A stretch of DNA of 64,000 nt, from NCBI GenBank assembly GCA_963771985.1, contig CAVYVO010000022.1, positions 1-64,000 on the forward strand. The letters run 5' to 3'. The notes under the pieces were generated by a model. It had not been told where the DNA came from. It saw only the letters and a list, made by a program, of their open reading frames with translations, and searched no databases. A program made the translations under genes and the position numbers. Of this stretch, positions 34,058 to 42,453 are shown one piece after another. This DNA comes from Trebonia sp963771985. Lineage in GTDB: Bacteria > Actinomycetota > Actinomycetes > Streptosporangiales > Streptosporangiaceae. Within the stretch, counting starts at the first letter, position 1; the number at the start of each line of letters is the position of its first letter.

Positions 34058-35269
34058 GTGGCAAGGACCAGTGGCAAGGGAATGGCGGCGACCGCCAGCG
34101 CCGAAGAGCGCGACGACGAAGCGCCGCAGACGCCTCCTACCTCGCCGCTTATCGAGGAGATCAGCCAGGACCACCCGATGCGGGAGGCAATCGAGACCGC
34201 CGAGGCCGAACGGCAGGCCGGCAGCTTCGGCAGGCTCGGCAGGGCCATGAACCGCCGCTCCCCGTTCTTCATCGGGATGACGGGCGCGGCCGGTGTGGCG
34301 GTCACGTACGCGCTGGTAGAACTGCTGCTCAAGGCGCGTTCGGTGCTGATCCTGATCGGGCTCGCGTTCTTCATCGCCGCCGGCCTGGACCCGGTCGTCG
34401 TCTGGCTGACCCGGCGGGGCCTGCCGCGCTGGGCGGCCGTGACCACCGTGATCTTCGGGTGCGTCGCGCTGGTCGGCGCGTTCCTCGCCGCAGCCGTTCC
34501 GCCGCTGGCGGCGCAGACCTCCGCGCTGATCAGCGAGCTGCCGCGTTACGTGCACGACCTGCAGAACCACAGCTCGACGCTCGGCAAGCTGAACGACAAG
34601 TACCACATCCAGCAGCGGGTCACCAGCCTGCTGAGCACCAAGGGCACCGCGCTCATCGGCGGGGTGATCGGCGCGGGGCAGATCGTGATCAGCACGCTCT
34701 CCTCCATGGTGCTGGTGGCCGTGATGACCATCTACTTCCTCGCCGCGATGCCGCGGACCAAGCTGTTCGCTTACCGTCTGGTCCCGCACTCGCGGCGGAC
34801 CCGGGCCATTCTCATCGGCGACGAGATCTTCACCAAGGTCGGCGGCTATGTCCTCGGCAACGTGATCACCTCGTTCATCGCCGGCGCCGGGACGTTCTTC
34901 TGGATGCTCGCGTTCGGCATCCCGTATCCCGCGCTGCTCGGACTGCTCGTGTTCCTGCTCGACCTCATCCCCATCATCGGCTCGACGGTCGGCGGCGCGA
35001 TCGTCACCCTCGTCGCGCTCACCGTCTCGCTGCCGGTGGCGATCGCGACCCTGGTCTTCTACATCGCCTACCGGCTGGCCGAGGACTACCTGCTGGTGCC
35101 GCGCATCATCGGGCACACGGTCCAGGTGCCAGCGCTGGTCGGCATGATCGCCGTGGTTCTCGGCGGCGTCCTGCTCGGCATCATCGGGGCGCTGATCGCC
35201 ATGCCCGTCGCCGCGGCGATCGCCCTCATCTTGGAAGAAGTCACCTTCCGTCGCCTAGATAACAGCTAG
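34058..35269 (+). CDS. AI-2E family (PerM-type) permease
   Basis: About 403 residues. A 70-residue cytoplasmic head is followed by about eight membrane helices (AGVAVTYALVELLLKA, VLILIGLAFFIAAGLDPVVV, VTTVIFGCVALVGAFLAAAV, IVISTLSSMVLVAVMTIYFL, VLGNVITSFIAGAGTFFWML, LLGLLVFLLDLIPIIGSTVG, ALTVSLPVAIATLVFYIAYR, GMIAVVLGGVLLGIIGALIA). DLIPIIGS and EDYLLVPRIIGHTV are hallmark motifs. Family members export AI-2 or act as Na+/H+ antiporters; the substrate here is unknown. GTG 34058 is preferred over ATG 34025, which lacks a ribosome binding site. Confidence 0.9.
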   Translation: MARTSGKGMAATASAEERDDEAPQTPPTSPLIEEISQDHPMREAIETAEAERQAGSFGRLGRAMNRRSPFFIGMTGAAGVAVTYALVELLLKARSVLILIGLAFFIAAGLDPVVVWLTRRGLPRWAAVTTVIFGCVALVGAFLAAAVPPLAAQTSALISELPRYVHDLQNHSSTLGKLNDKYHIQQRVTSLLSTKGTALIGGVIGAGQIVISTLSSMVLVAVMTIYFLAAMPRTKLFAYRLVPHSRRTRAILIGDEIFTKVGGYVLGNVITSFIAGAGTFFWMLAFGIPYPALLGLLVFLLDLIPIIGSTVGGAIVTLVALTVSLPVAIATLVFYIAYRLAEDYLLVPRIIGHTVQVPALVGMIAVVLGGVLLGIIGALIAMPVAAAIALILEEVTFRRLDNS

Positions 35270-35282
35270 CTGAGGAGTCAAC

Positions 35283-36128
35283 GTGGCAACAAGGACACGC
35301 CGCTACGGCAACATGTCCACGGCCAGGTCCGCGGGCAGACAGGCTGCCGACAGCCCCGCCATGCGATGGCTCGCCCGGGCGGGTTTCGTGGCGCGCGGCA
35401 TCATGTACGCCGTCATCGGCTGGATCGCCCTCGAGATCGCGTTCCGCCACACCAGCCAGCAGGCGGACAAGAACGGGGCACTGCACGAGCTGAGCGCGAC
35501 GCCGGTCGGCGCGTTCCTGCTCTGGGTGCTTGTCGTCGGGTTCTTCGGCATGGCGCTGTGGCGGCTGTCCGAGGCGGTCTACGGAGCGCCGGGCTCCGAT
35601 GGCCGGAAGGCCACGACGCGGCTGGGGATGCTCGGCCGCGCCGTGCTCTACGCGGTGACCGGCTACGGCGTGCTCAAGTACGCGATCGGCACGGGCGGCC
35701 CGGCCTCGACCAACCAGCAGTCGGTGGACCTGACCGCCACGCTGATGCGGCACACGGGCGGCAAGATCCTGGTCATCGTGATCGGTCTCGTGCTCATCGG
35801 GGCGGGCCTGGCGCAGGCCTACTCGTACTGGCGGGAGAAGTTCCTCAAGAACCTTCAGACGGGTCAGATGAGCAGGCGGACCAGGCAGATCTTGGAATGG
35901 CTCGGCCGGGTCGGCGGCGTCGCCCGCGGGATCATCTTCGTCACCGCCGGCATCTTCCTCATCGTGGCCGCGGCCGAGTCGAAGCCGCAGCAGGCCAAGG
36001 GGATCGACTCCTCGCTCCGTGCGCTGGCGCATACGCCGGCCGGTCCCTGGCTGCTCGTCCTCGTGGCGATCGGGCTCATCATGTTCGGCGTCTTCTCCTG
36101 CTGCGAGGCCCGCTGGCGCCGAATCTGA
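35283..36128 (+). CDS. DUF1206 membrane protein
   Basis: A 281-residue protein with six membrane helices arranged as three repeats. Each begins with a W/LARxG/VxxGI-type segment (WLARAGFVARGIMYAVIGWI, MLGRAVLYAVTGYGVLKYAI, WLGRVGGVARGIIFVTAGIF), the hallmark of DUF1206. GTG 35283 lies 14 bp after the permease stop, so the two are probably co-transcribed. The family function is unknown. Confidence 0.88.
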   Translation: MATRTRRYGNMSTARSAGRQAADSPAMRWLARAGFVARGIMYAVIGWIALEIAFRHTSQQADKNGALHELSATPVGAFLLWVLVVGFFGMALWRLSEAVYGAPGSDGRKATTRLGMLGRAVLYAVTGYGVLKYAIGTGGPASTNQQSVDLTATLMRHTGGKILVIVIGLVLIGAGLAQAYSYWREKFLKNLQTGQMSRRTRQILEWLGRVGGVARGIIFVTAGIFLIVAAAESKPQQAKGIDSSLRALAHTPAGPWLLVLVAIGLIMFGVFSCCEARWRRI

Positions 36129-36176
36129 CATCCATATAGCGAGACATACTTGATCATAATCTAAGACGCTTCTAGC

Positions 36177-36983
36177 ATGAGCCGCATGCCGGACGTCTAC
36201 ACCCATGGTCATCACGAGTCGGTGCTGCGCTCGCACCGCTGGCGCACCGCGGAGAACTCCGCGGCCTACCTGCTGCCCGAGCTCAAGCCCCAGACGCGGA
36301 TCCTCGATGTCGGATGCGGGCCCGGTACGATCACCGCCGGCCTCGCCGACCGTGTTCCCGGCGGGCGCGTGACCGGGATCGACAGCGCGCCAGCGGTGCT
36401 CGAGCAGGCCCGCGAGCTAGCGCGAAACCGGGACAACCTGGAGTTCGCCGCCGGCGACGTCTACGCGCTCGGCTACCCGGACGCCACGTTCGACGTCACC
36501 CACGCCCACCAGGTGCTGCAGCACCTGAGCGACCCTGTCCGGGCGCTCCGCGAGATGCGGCGTGTCACCAGGCCGGGCGGCCTGATCGCGGTGCGCGACG
36601 CCGACTACGGCGCGATGGTGTGGTACCCGGACTTCCCTGTCCTGAACGACTGGCTCGCGCTGTATGAGCGGGTCGCCCGCGGCAACGGCGGCGAGCCCGA
36701 CGCCGGCCGCCGCCTGCACGCCTGGGCCAGGGAGGCCGGGCTGACCGTGCTGACCGCGGCATCGTCGACGTGGACGTTCGCCACCGGGGAGGAGCGGGCG
36801 TGGTGGGGCGGCCTGTGGGCCGACCGGACGGTGAACTCGTCCTACGCCGCGAGCGCCGTCGGCGGCGGTCATGCCAGCGATACGGACCTGCGGCCCATCG
36901 CCGACGGCTGGCGCGCCTGGGCCGGACACCAAGACGGGTGGTTTAGCGTTGTGCACGGAGAGGTGCTGTGCCTCGTTCCGTAA
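36177..36983 (+). CDS. SAM-dependent methyltransferase (class I)
   Basis: A 268-residue Rossmann-fold methyltransferase. Motif I is RILDVGCGPGTITAGLAD (residues 41-58). The acidic loop is GIDSAPAVLEQA, motif II-like FAAGDVYALGYPD, and motif III-like LREMRRVTRPGGLIAVRDAD. It resembles UbiE/COQ5-like enzymes acting on small molecules. The C-terminal part (residues 150-268) is specific and Trp-rich. The AT-rich spacer before it (36129-36176) probably holds its promoter. Confidence 0.9.
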   Translation: MSRMPDVYTHGHHESVLRSHRWRTAENSAAYLLPELKPQTRILDVGCGPGTITAGLADRVPGGRVTGIDSAPAVLEQARELARNRDNLEFAAGDVYALGYPDATFDVTHAHQVLQHLSDPVRALREMRRVTRPGGLIAVRDADYGAMVWYPDFPVLNDWLALYERVARGNGGEPDAGRRLHAWAREAGLTVLTAASSTWTFATGEERAWWGGLWADRTVNSSYAASAVGGGHASDTDLRPIADGWRAWAGHQDGWFSVVHGEVLCLVP

Positions 36984-37028
36984 AACGATTCTAGGCACGG
37001 CCGCTGCAGCGGGCTTACCCTCCGGGAT

Positions 37029-38918
37029 ATGGGCAGATACGAGGACGTCTTCCGCCGCAGCCTCACCGACCCCGCGGGCTTCTGGGCCGAGGCGGCCAGC
37101 GGGATCGACTGGTACACCGAGCCCGCCACCATCCTCGACGACAGCAACCCGCCGTTCTACCGGTGGTTCCGCGGTGGCACGCTCAACACCTGCCACAACG
37201 CCCTTGACCGCCACGTCGCCGGCGGCCGGGCGGACCAGGCCGCCCTCATCTACGACTCCCCGGTCACCGGAGTCACGGAGACCTTCACCTATAAAGAGCT
37301 GCGGGACCAGACGGCCAAGTTCGCCGGCGTCCTCGCCAGCCTCGGCATAGGTAAAGGCGACCGCGTCATCATCTACATGCCGATGATCCCCGAGGCCGTC
37401 GTCGCCATGCTGGCCTGCGCCCGCCTCGGCGCCATCCACAGCGTGGTGTTCGGCGGGTTCGCGGCGCACGAGCTCGCGATGCGGATCGACGACGCACGGC
37501 CGAAGCTGATCGTCTCCGCGTCCTGCGGGATCGAGGTCGCGCGGATCATCGAGTACAAGCCCATCCTGGACAAGGCGATCGACGAGGCCGTCCACAAGCC
37601 CGAGCGCACGATCATCGTCCAGCGCCCGCAGGCGACCGCCGTGATAACAGCAAGGGACAGGGAGTGGCACGACCTTATGGCGTCCGCCGGCGACCCGGCG
37701 CCCTGCGTACCCGTCGAAGCCACCGACCCGCTCTATATCCTGTACACCTCGGGCACCACGGGGAAGCCGAAGGGCGTCGTCCGCGACAACGGCGGGCACG
37801 CGGTCGCCCTCACCTGGTCGATGCGGAACATCTACGACATGAACCCGGGCGAGGTGTTCTGGGCCGCGTCCGACATCGGCTGGGTGGTCGGCCACTCCTA
37901 TATCGTGTACGCCCCCCTGCTCGCGGGCTGCGCCACGATCCTGTACGAGGGCAAGCCGGTTGGCACCCCAGACGCGGGCGCGTTCTGGCGCGTCGCCGCG
38001 GAACACAAGGTCAAGGCACTGTTCACCGCGCCAACAGGGTTCCGGGCGATCCGTAAGGAAGACCCGGACGGCGACCTGAAGAGAAAATACGACCTGTCGG
38101 CGCTCGAGTACCTGTTCCTGGCCGGCGAGCGGCTGGACCCGGAGACCTACCGCTGGGCCGGCGAGCTGCTCGGCATACCGGTCGTGGACCACTGGTGGCA
38201 GACGGAGACCGGCTGGGCGGTCGCGGCCGACCCGATGGGCCTTGAGCGGCTGCCAACCAAGCCCGGCTCGCCCACCGTTCCGGTCCCCGGCTACGACGTC
38301 CGCGTCCTCGACGAGGACGGGAACCAGCTGCCGCCGAACACGGCTGGCCAGATCGCGGTCAAGCTGCCGCTGCCGCCGAGCTGCCTGCCGACGCTGTGGC
38401 TGAACGACGAGGGGTTCAAGAGCTCGTACCTCGCCAGATACCCCGGGTACTACCTGACCGGCGACGGCGGCTACCGCGACGAGGACGGCTACCTGTACGT
38501 GATGGGCCGCACGGACGACGTGATCAACGTGGCCGGGCACCGGCTGTCCACGGGGGAGATGGAGGAGGTGCTCGCCAGCCACCCCGCGGTCGCCGAATGC
38601 GCGGTGTTCGGGGTGCGCGACGACCTCAAAGGGGAGGTCCCGCGCGGCTTCGTGGTGCTCAAGGCGGGCGTCACGGCCGATCCGGACGCTATCGCGGGGG
38701 AGCTGGCCCGGATGATCCGGGAACGGATCGGCCCGATCGCCGCGCTGCGCAGGATCGACGTCGTCCCTGGCCTGCCCAAGACGCGCTCGGGGAAGATCCT
38801 GCGGAAGACCATGCGCGGCATCGCCAACGGCAACGACGAGCCGGTGCCCTCCACGATCGACGACCCGGCTGTCCTCGACGGGCTTCGTCCTATTCTTCTT
38901 CCGAACGCATCCGGCTGA
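37029..38918 (+). CDS. prpE: Propionyl-CoA/acetyl-CoA synthetase (PrpE-like)
   Basis: A 629-residue AMP-forming acyl-CoA synthetase that activates propionate or acetate to the CoA thioester. The P-loop is YILYTSGTTGKPKGVVRDNG, A5 is DHWWQTETGWAV, A7 YYLTGDGGYRDEDGYL, A8 GRTDDVINVAGHRLSTGEME, and the A10 lysine lies in PKTRSGKILRKTMR. The N-terminus (FYRWFRGGTLNTCHNALDRH) is closer to PrpE than to Acs. In this family the A10 Lys is a common acetylation site. Its end overlaps the convergent merR gene by 29 bp. Confidence 0.9.
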   Translation: MGRYEDVFRRSLTDPAGFWAEAASGIDWYTEPATILDDSNPPFYRWFRGGTLNTCHNALDRHVAGGRADQAALIYDSPVTGVTETFTYKELRDQTAKFAGVLASLGIGKGDRVIIYMPMIPEAVVAMLACARLGAIHSVVFGGFAAHELAMRIDDARPKLIVSASCGIEVARIIEYKPILDKAIDEAVHKPERTIIVQRPQATAVITARDREWHDLMASAGDPAPCVPVEATDPLYILYTSGTTGKPKGVVRDNGGHAVALTWSMRNIYDMNPGEVFWAASDIGWVVGHSYIVYAPLLAGCATILYEGKPVGTPDAGAFWRVAAEHKVKALFTAPTGFRAIRKEDPDGDLKRKYDLSALEYLFLAGERLDPETYRWAGELLGIPVVDHWWQTETGWAVAADPMGLERLPTKPGSPTVPVPGYDVRVLDEDGNQLPPNTAGQIAVKLPLPPSCLPTLWLNDEGFKSSYLARYPGYYLTGDGGYRDEDGYLYVMGRTDDVINVAGHRLSTGEMEEVLASHPAVAECAVFGVRDDLKGEVPRGFVVLKAGVTADPDAIAGELARMIRERIGPIAALRRIDVVPGLPKTRSGKILRKTMRGIANGNDEPVPSTIDDPAVLDGLRPILLPNASG

Positions 38919-39270
38919 CTCTCCGGAGCAACATTGTCGCCTGGTGAGCCAGCCGGTCCCGTTCGGAGGAAACTTCAGAAAGCCGCCTCGCGAGTTCGTC
39001 TCGCTCGCGAGCGACCACCGCGAGCTGGTGCTCGAGCTCGATGATCCGGCGGATGGCGGTCATCGTCATGCCCTCGTCGGCCATGGACGCGACCTGCTGG
39101 ATGATCCGGATCTCCACCCGGGTGTAGCGCCGCTGGCCGCCGGCCGAACGCTGCGGCGAGACGACCCGGAGCTCGTCGACGCGGCGCAGGAAGGCCTGCT
39201 TGACCGCCAGCATCTCCGCGACCTGCCCCACGGTAAAGAGCGGCGTGTTCTCGTCATCGAAAGCTTCCAC
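38890..39270 (-). CDS. MerR family regulator of the hsp20 operon
   Basis: A 126-residue regulator. The MerR-type wing-helix is PLFTVGQVAEMLAVKQAFLR, RRVDELRVVSPQRSAGGQRR and YTRVEIRIIQQVASMADEG. A coiled-coil dimerisation helix follows (IIELEHQLAVVARERDELAR). No effector domain or metal-binding Cys is present, as in HspR-type repressors. It is encoded 83 bp downstream of hsp20 on the same strand, so it probably represses the hsp20 promoter at 39841-39880 in a heat-responsive loop. Confidence 0.88.
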   Translation of the reverse strand: MEAFDDENTPLFTVGQVAEMLAVKQAFLRRVDELRVVSPQRSAGGQRRYTRVEIRIIQQVASMADEGMTMTAIRRIIELEHQLAVVARERDELARRLSEVSSERDRLAHQATMLLRRVSRMRSEEE

Positions 39271-39353
39271 GGTGTCTCACCTCCCCAGGGAATGGTAAAG
39301 CGGCCGACGGTGATAGTTACCCCGCCGGCCGCTCGCTACGACTAGTCAGCTGA

Positions 39354-39785
39354 TTAGCTGGCCAGTTCCTTGGCGGTGCCCACCTCGATCTTGCGGGGCT
39401 TGGCCTCCTCGCGAACCGGGATGCGGATCTCGAGAACGCCGTCGTGGTTGCTGGCCTCGATCGCGTCCGCGTCCAGGTTCTCGGCGAGCCGGACACGGCG
39501 GGTGAAGCTGCCGAACAGGCGCTCGCGGACCACCGGGGACTCACCCTCGGTCTTGGTCTCCTCGCGCGTGGCGCTCACCGTGAGCACGCCACGGTCCACT
39601 GTGACGTCGATCTTCTCCGGGTCGACGCCCGGGACGTCGAACTTCAGCACAACCTCGCCGTCGCGCCGGATGGTGTCCATCGGCAGGGCCGGGGCGAAGG
39701 CCGTCCCGAACGCCGAAGGGCCGAAAGCCCGCCGCACGAGGCGGTCGAAGTCCCGCGAGATCGGGTCGAGAGCTGTCAGGTACAT
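39354..39785 (-). CDS. Hsp20/alpha-crystallin small heat-shock protein
   Basis: A 143-residue holdase chaperone. The alpha-crystallin domain (about residues 35-130) shows VVLKFDVPGVDPEKIDVTVD, RGVLTVSATREET, and the family motif ASNHDGVLEIRIPV (A-x-x-x-G-V-L). The short C-terminal tail lacks a clear I-x-I motif. ATG 39785 is preceded by AGGAGG at ideal spacing. The gene leads the hsp20-merR operon. Confidence 0.92.
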   Translation of the reverse strand: MYLTALDPISRDFDRLVRRAFGPSAFGTAFAPALPMDTIRRDGEVVLKFDVPGVDPEKIDVTVDRGVLTVSATREETKTEGESPVVRERLFGSFTRRVRLAENLDADAIEASNHDGVLEIRIPVREEAKPRKIEVGTAKELAS

Positions 39786-39840
39786 AGCTGCCTCCTAGGA
39801 GGGCCGCCACCCTGGTTTTGCCCTCCAGTCGTAAGAAACT

Positions 39841-39880
39841 TACAACTAGAGTTGTATATTCCTTTAGTTGGTCTTGTCAA
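39841..39880 (-). promoter_or_regulatory. hsp20 promoter with overlapping palindromic operator
   Basis: On the minus strand TTGACA (39880-39875) and TATACA (39858-39853) are separated by 16 bp, a good sigma-70-type promoter and rare in such GC-rich DNA. The 16-bp perfect palindrome TACAACTAGAGTTGTA (39841-39856) overlaps the -10 region. A repressor bound there, most likely the co-encoded MerR/HspR-like protein, would block transcription. Confidence 0.8.
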
Positions 39881-39932
39881 GTTAGATGCTAGAGGTCGTG
39901 CTAGGCGACCTCAGGCACTACTCTGGGGAGAC

Positions 39933-40469
39933 ATGGCAATCCGTCCAATCCGGCTGTTCGGGGATCCGGTGCTGCGCACCGCCGCCGAACCGGTCACGGA
40001 CTTCGACAAGCAGCTGCGCAACCTGGTCAAGGACCTGACCGAGACGCTGAAGGACGCCCAGGGCGCGGGCCTGGCCGCCCCGCAGATCGGGGTCGGGCTG
40101 CGCGTATTCGCCTACGCCGTCGGCAGCGAGCGCGGCTATCTTGTCAATCCTGAGCTGAGCTTTCCCGACGAGGAGGAGCAGGACGGCGAGGAAGGCTGCC
40201 TGTCCTTTCCGGGCATCTACTACGACGTAAAACGGCGGCTCAACACGGTCGCCCGCGGCTTTACCGATCGCGGTGATCCGGTGCAGATCGTGGGCACCGA
40301 GGTCCTCGCGCGCTGCCTGCAGCACGAGGCCGATCACCTTGACGGTGTGCTGTTCATCGACCGGATGGATCCGGCGACCCGTAAGCAGGCGCTGAAGGCA
40401 ATTCGTGAAGCTAATTGGGACGGGCCGGTGAAGTTGAGTCCGCATCGGCTAAGCGACCGCATATTCTGA
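39933..40469 (+). CDS. def: Peptide deformylase
   Basis: A 178-residue metalloenzyme that removes the N-formyl group from nascent peptides. The three signature motifs are complete: GAGLAAPQIGV (motif 1), EEGCLSFPGIY (motif 2, metal Cys) and LQHEADHLDGVLFIDRM (motif 3, HEADH metal ligands and catalytic Glu). ATG 39933 is chosen because the N-terminus MAIRPIRLFGDPVLR is canonical. It is divergent from hsp20. Actinomycetes commonly carry several def copies; whether this is the main one cannot be told. Confidence 0.95.
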   Translation: MAIRPIRLFGDPVLRTAAEPVTDFDKQLRNLVKDLTETLKDAQGAGLAAPQIGVGLRVFAYAVGSERGYLVNPELSFPDEEEQDGEEGCLSFPGIYYDVKRRLNTVARGFTDRGDPVQIVGTEVLARCLQHEADHLDGVLFIDRMDPATRKQALKAIREANWDGPVKLSPHRLSDRIF

Positions 40470-40617
40470 CTTCTAGCGCGAACACCGCGCTCCCGCATAG
40501 AGCACAGGAAGCATCTGCTGCACGGGCCTGCGTGTGGGTTTCGGTCGGGGTAACGATTCCTTCATGTATGGTGGGTAGCTTCCCTGCGGGAATCAGCTAC
40601 GCGGGAGGTACACCGAT

Positions 40618-42453
40618 ATGTCGCGAACGGTGCCCACCGGCGCCCGCCCGGAGTGGCCTTACGAGCCTGAACACGGCCGGGGCCGCAACGGGGAACGGAG
40701 CGTGCCAGGTCCGGGGTACGGCGACGGACGGGGGGCGCCCGGCCAGGAGTACGGGGGTCCGGAGCACGGGGGCCAGGGGTACGGGAACCAGGAGTACGGG
40801 CAGGCGTACGGCCATCAGTCGCCGGGGAGCCTGGCCTATCCCGAGCACGGGGGATATGACCGGCCGGACGACCGCCAGGGATACGGGCCGCAAGGCCATG
40901 GCCCGCAGGGCTACGGGCCGCAGGGCTACGGGCCGCAGGGCTACGGGCCGCAGGGCTACGGGCCGCAGGGCTACGGGCCGCAGGGCTACGGGCCGCAGGG
41001 CTACGGGCCGCAGGGCTACGGGCCGCAGGGATACGCCGGCCAGGATCGTGGCTACGGCGATCAGCCCCCGTGGCAGCGTGAGGGCTACGGCGATCCGCGG
41101 CTGGGCCCGGGGCAGGGGTACCCCGGCCAGCCGGACGCCCAGTACGGGTACCAGGGACAACAGGGTGGCCCCGGACAGGGCGGTCCCGGACAGGACGATC
41201 CTGGACGGGGCGGTCCTGGGCAGCGGCGCCCCGGGCGGACCCGTCCCGGGCGGACCCGTCCCGGACAGGCTCGTCCCGGGCAGCCCGGGCAGCCCGGGCA
41301 GCGCAAGGTCCGGCTCCGCCGTACCCGCAGGTTCCTGCGCCGCCCGACGGTGCGGGTGGTCGGCGCGCTCTTCGGCGTGTTTCTCATCGTGGTCACGTTC
41401 TCGGCCGGCCAGGCGGCCTTCAAGAACAACGGCCAGGGCGTCTCCGCCAACCTGGCCGAATGGGCCCGTGACCACTACCTCGGCCCGCTCGTCACGTTCG
41501 GCGAGTGGCTGTCCTACAACCCGCCGAAGGCCGGCGGCAAGCCCTCCTTCTCTCTCGCCATCCCGAAGGGCGAGCAGATCGCCGCGAGCAAGGCGAAGGG
41601 CAAGCACAAGGGCTTCCGGCCCGACATCCCGGCCACGGTGAAGTCGCTGGCCGGCTCGCCGCTGCCCGGCGAGGGCCAGTGGCGCGTGGTGGAGAAGGTG
41701 AACGGACAGCCGGCGATCTTCACCACGTTCCTGCGGGACGCCACGTACACGTCCTACGTCAACGGGATAGCGTCCATGGACCAGCGGCTGGTCAAGTTCC
41801 AGCTGCATCCCGGCTCGGAGGACCCGGGCCCGGGCAACTGGGGGGCGTGGGGGTCGACGTACATCCCGCCGGGCGCCCGCACCGGCCTGCTCGCCACGTT
41901 CAACGGCGGTTTCAAGCTGGACAGCGCGGAGGGCGGCTTCTACCTAAACGGCGAGTCCAAAGGCTCGCTCGTCAACGGCGCGGCGTCGATCGTCTACTAC
42001 AAGAACGGCACGATCAAGATCGGCTCCTGGGGCCAGGAAGTCAGGATGACCCCGCAGGTCGAGGGCGTGCGGCAGAACCTCAAGCTGCTCATCGACCACG
42101 GCAAGATCGCGCCGAACCTCAACCAGAACATCGAGACGAGCTTCGGCGCCACGCTCGGCGGCGGGTACTACGTGTGGCGCTCTGGCCTTGGCATTACCAA
42201 GGACGGCCGGATCATCTACGTCTACGGGCCGGCGCTCGACGTCCAGGACCTCGCCGAACTGCTGCAGCGGGCCGGTGCCGTCGAGGGCATGCAGATGGAC
42301 ATCAACCCGTACTGGATGAAGTACGAGTACTACACGGCCGACGGCAACCCGGCGGACCCGACGCCGACTAACCTGCTGCCGACCCAGCAGCAGAGCGCCT
42401 ACACGTACTACTCCTCATACACCCGGGACTTCACGGCGGTTTACGCGCGGTGA
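40618..42453 (+). CDS. Membrane-anchored phosphodiester glycosidase domain protein with GYGPQ repeats
   Basis: 611 residues in three parts. Residues 1-225 are a low-complexity Gly/Tyr/Pro/Gln cytoplasmic region with tandem GYGPQ units and later Gly/Pro/Arg repeats. A membrane helix follows (VRVVGALFGVFLIVVTFSAG, about 241-260). The outer part carries a NAGPA-type phosphodiester-glycosidase fold (TGLLATFNGGFKLDSAEGGF, ASIVYYKNGTIKIGSWG, LNQNIETSFGATLGGGYYVW). The family hydrolyses sugar-phosphodiester bonds or uncaps N-acetylglucosamine. ATG 40618 follows GGGAGG. The gene overlaps the next by GTGA, suggesting a role with the polyprenyl-phosphate sugar genes. Confidence 0.85.
   Translation: MSRTVPTGARPEWPYEPEHGRGRNGERSVPGPGYGDGRGAPGQEYGGPEHGGQGYGNQEYGQAYGHQSPGSLAYPEHGGYDRPDDRQGYGPQGHGPQGYGPQGYGPQGYGPQGYGPQGYGPQGYGPQGYGPQGYGPQGYAGQDRGYGDQPPWQREGYGDPRLGPGQGYPGQPDAQYGYQGQQGGPGQGGPGQDDPGRGGPGQRRPGRTRPGRTRPGQARPGQPGQPGQRKVRLRRTRRFLRRPTVRVVGALFGVFLIVVTFSAGQAAFKNNGQGVSANLAEWARDHYLGPLVTFGEWLSYNPPKAGGKPSFSLAIPKGEQIAASKAKGKHKGFRPDIPATVKSLAGSPLPGEGQWRVVEKVNGQPAIFTTFLRDATYTSYVNGIASMDQRLVKFQLHPGSEDPGPGNWGAWGSTYIPPGARTGLLATFNGGFKLDSAEGGFYLNGESKGSLVNGAASIVYYKNGTIKIGSWGQEVRMTPQVEGVRQNLKLLIDHGKIAPNLNQNIETSFGATLGGGYYVWRSGLGITKDGRIIYVYGPALDVQDLAELLQRAGAVEGMQMDINPYWMKYEYYTADGNPADPTPTNLLPTQQQSAYTYYSSYTRDFTAVYAR
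40906..41025 (+). repeat. 15-bp tandem repeat encoding GYGPQ
   Basis: Eight consecutive perfect copies of CAGGGCTACGGGCCG lie inside the coding region, flanked by variant copies on both sides. The unit is a multiple of three, so copy-number change keeps the frame. Confidence 0.9.

Noticed and set aside
36417..38582. 721-codon minus-strand open frame
   Set aside because: It is antisense to the methyltransferase and PrpE genes, both of which have full motif sets.
40906..41025. Regular 15-bp repeats that might suggest a CRISPR array
   Set aside because: The repeats are contiguous with no spacers and encode GYGPQ in frame within a real gene.
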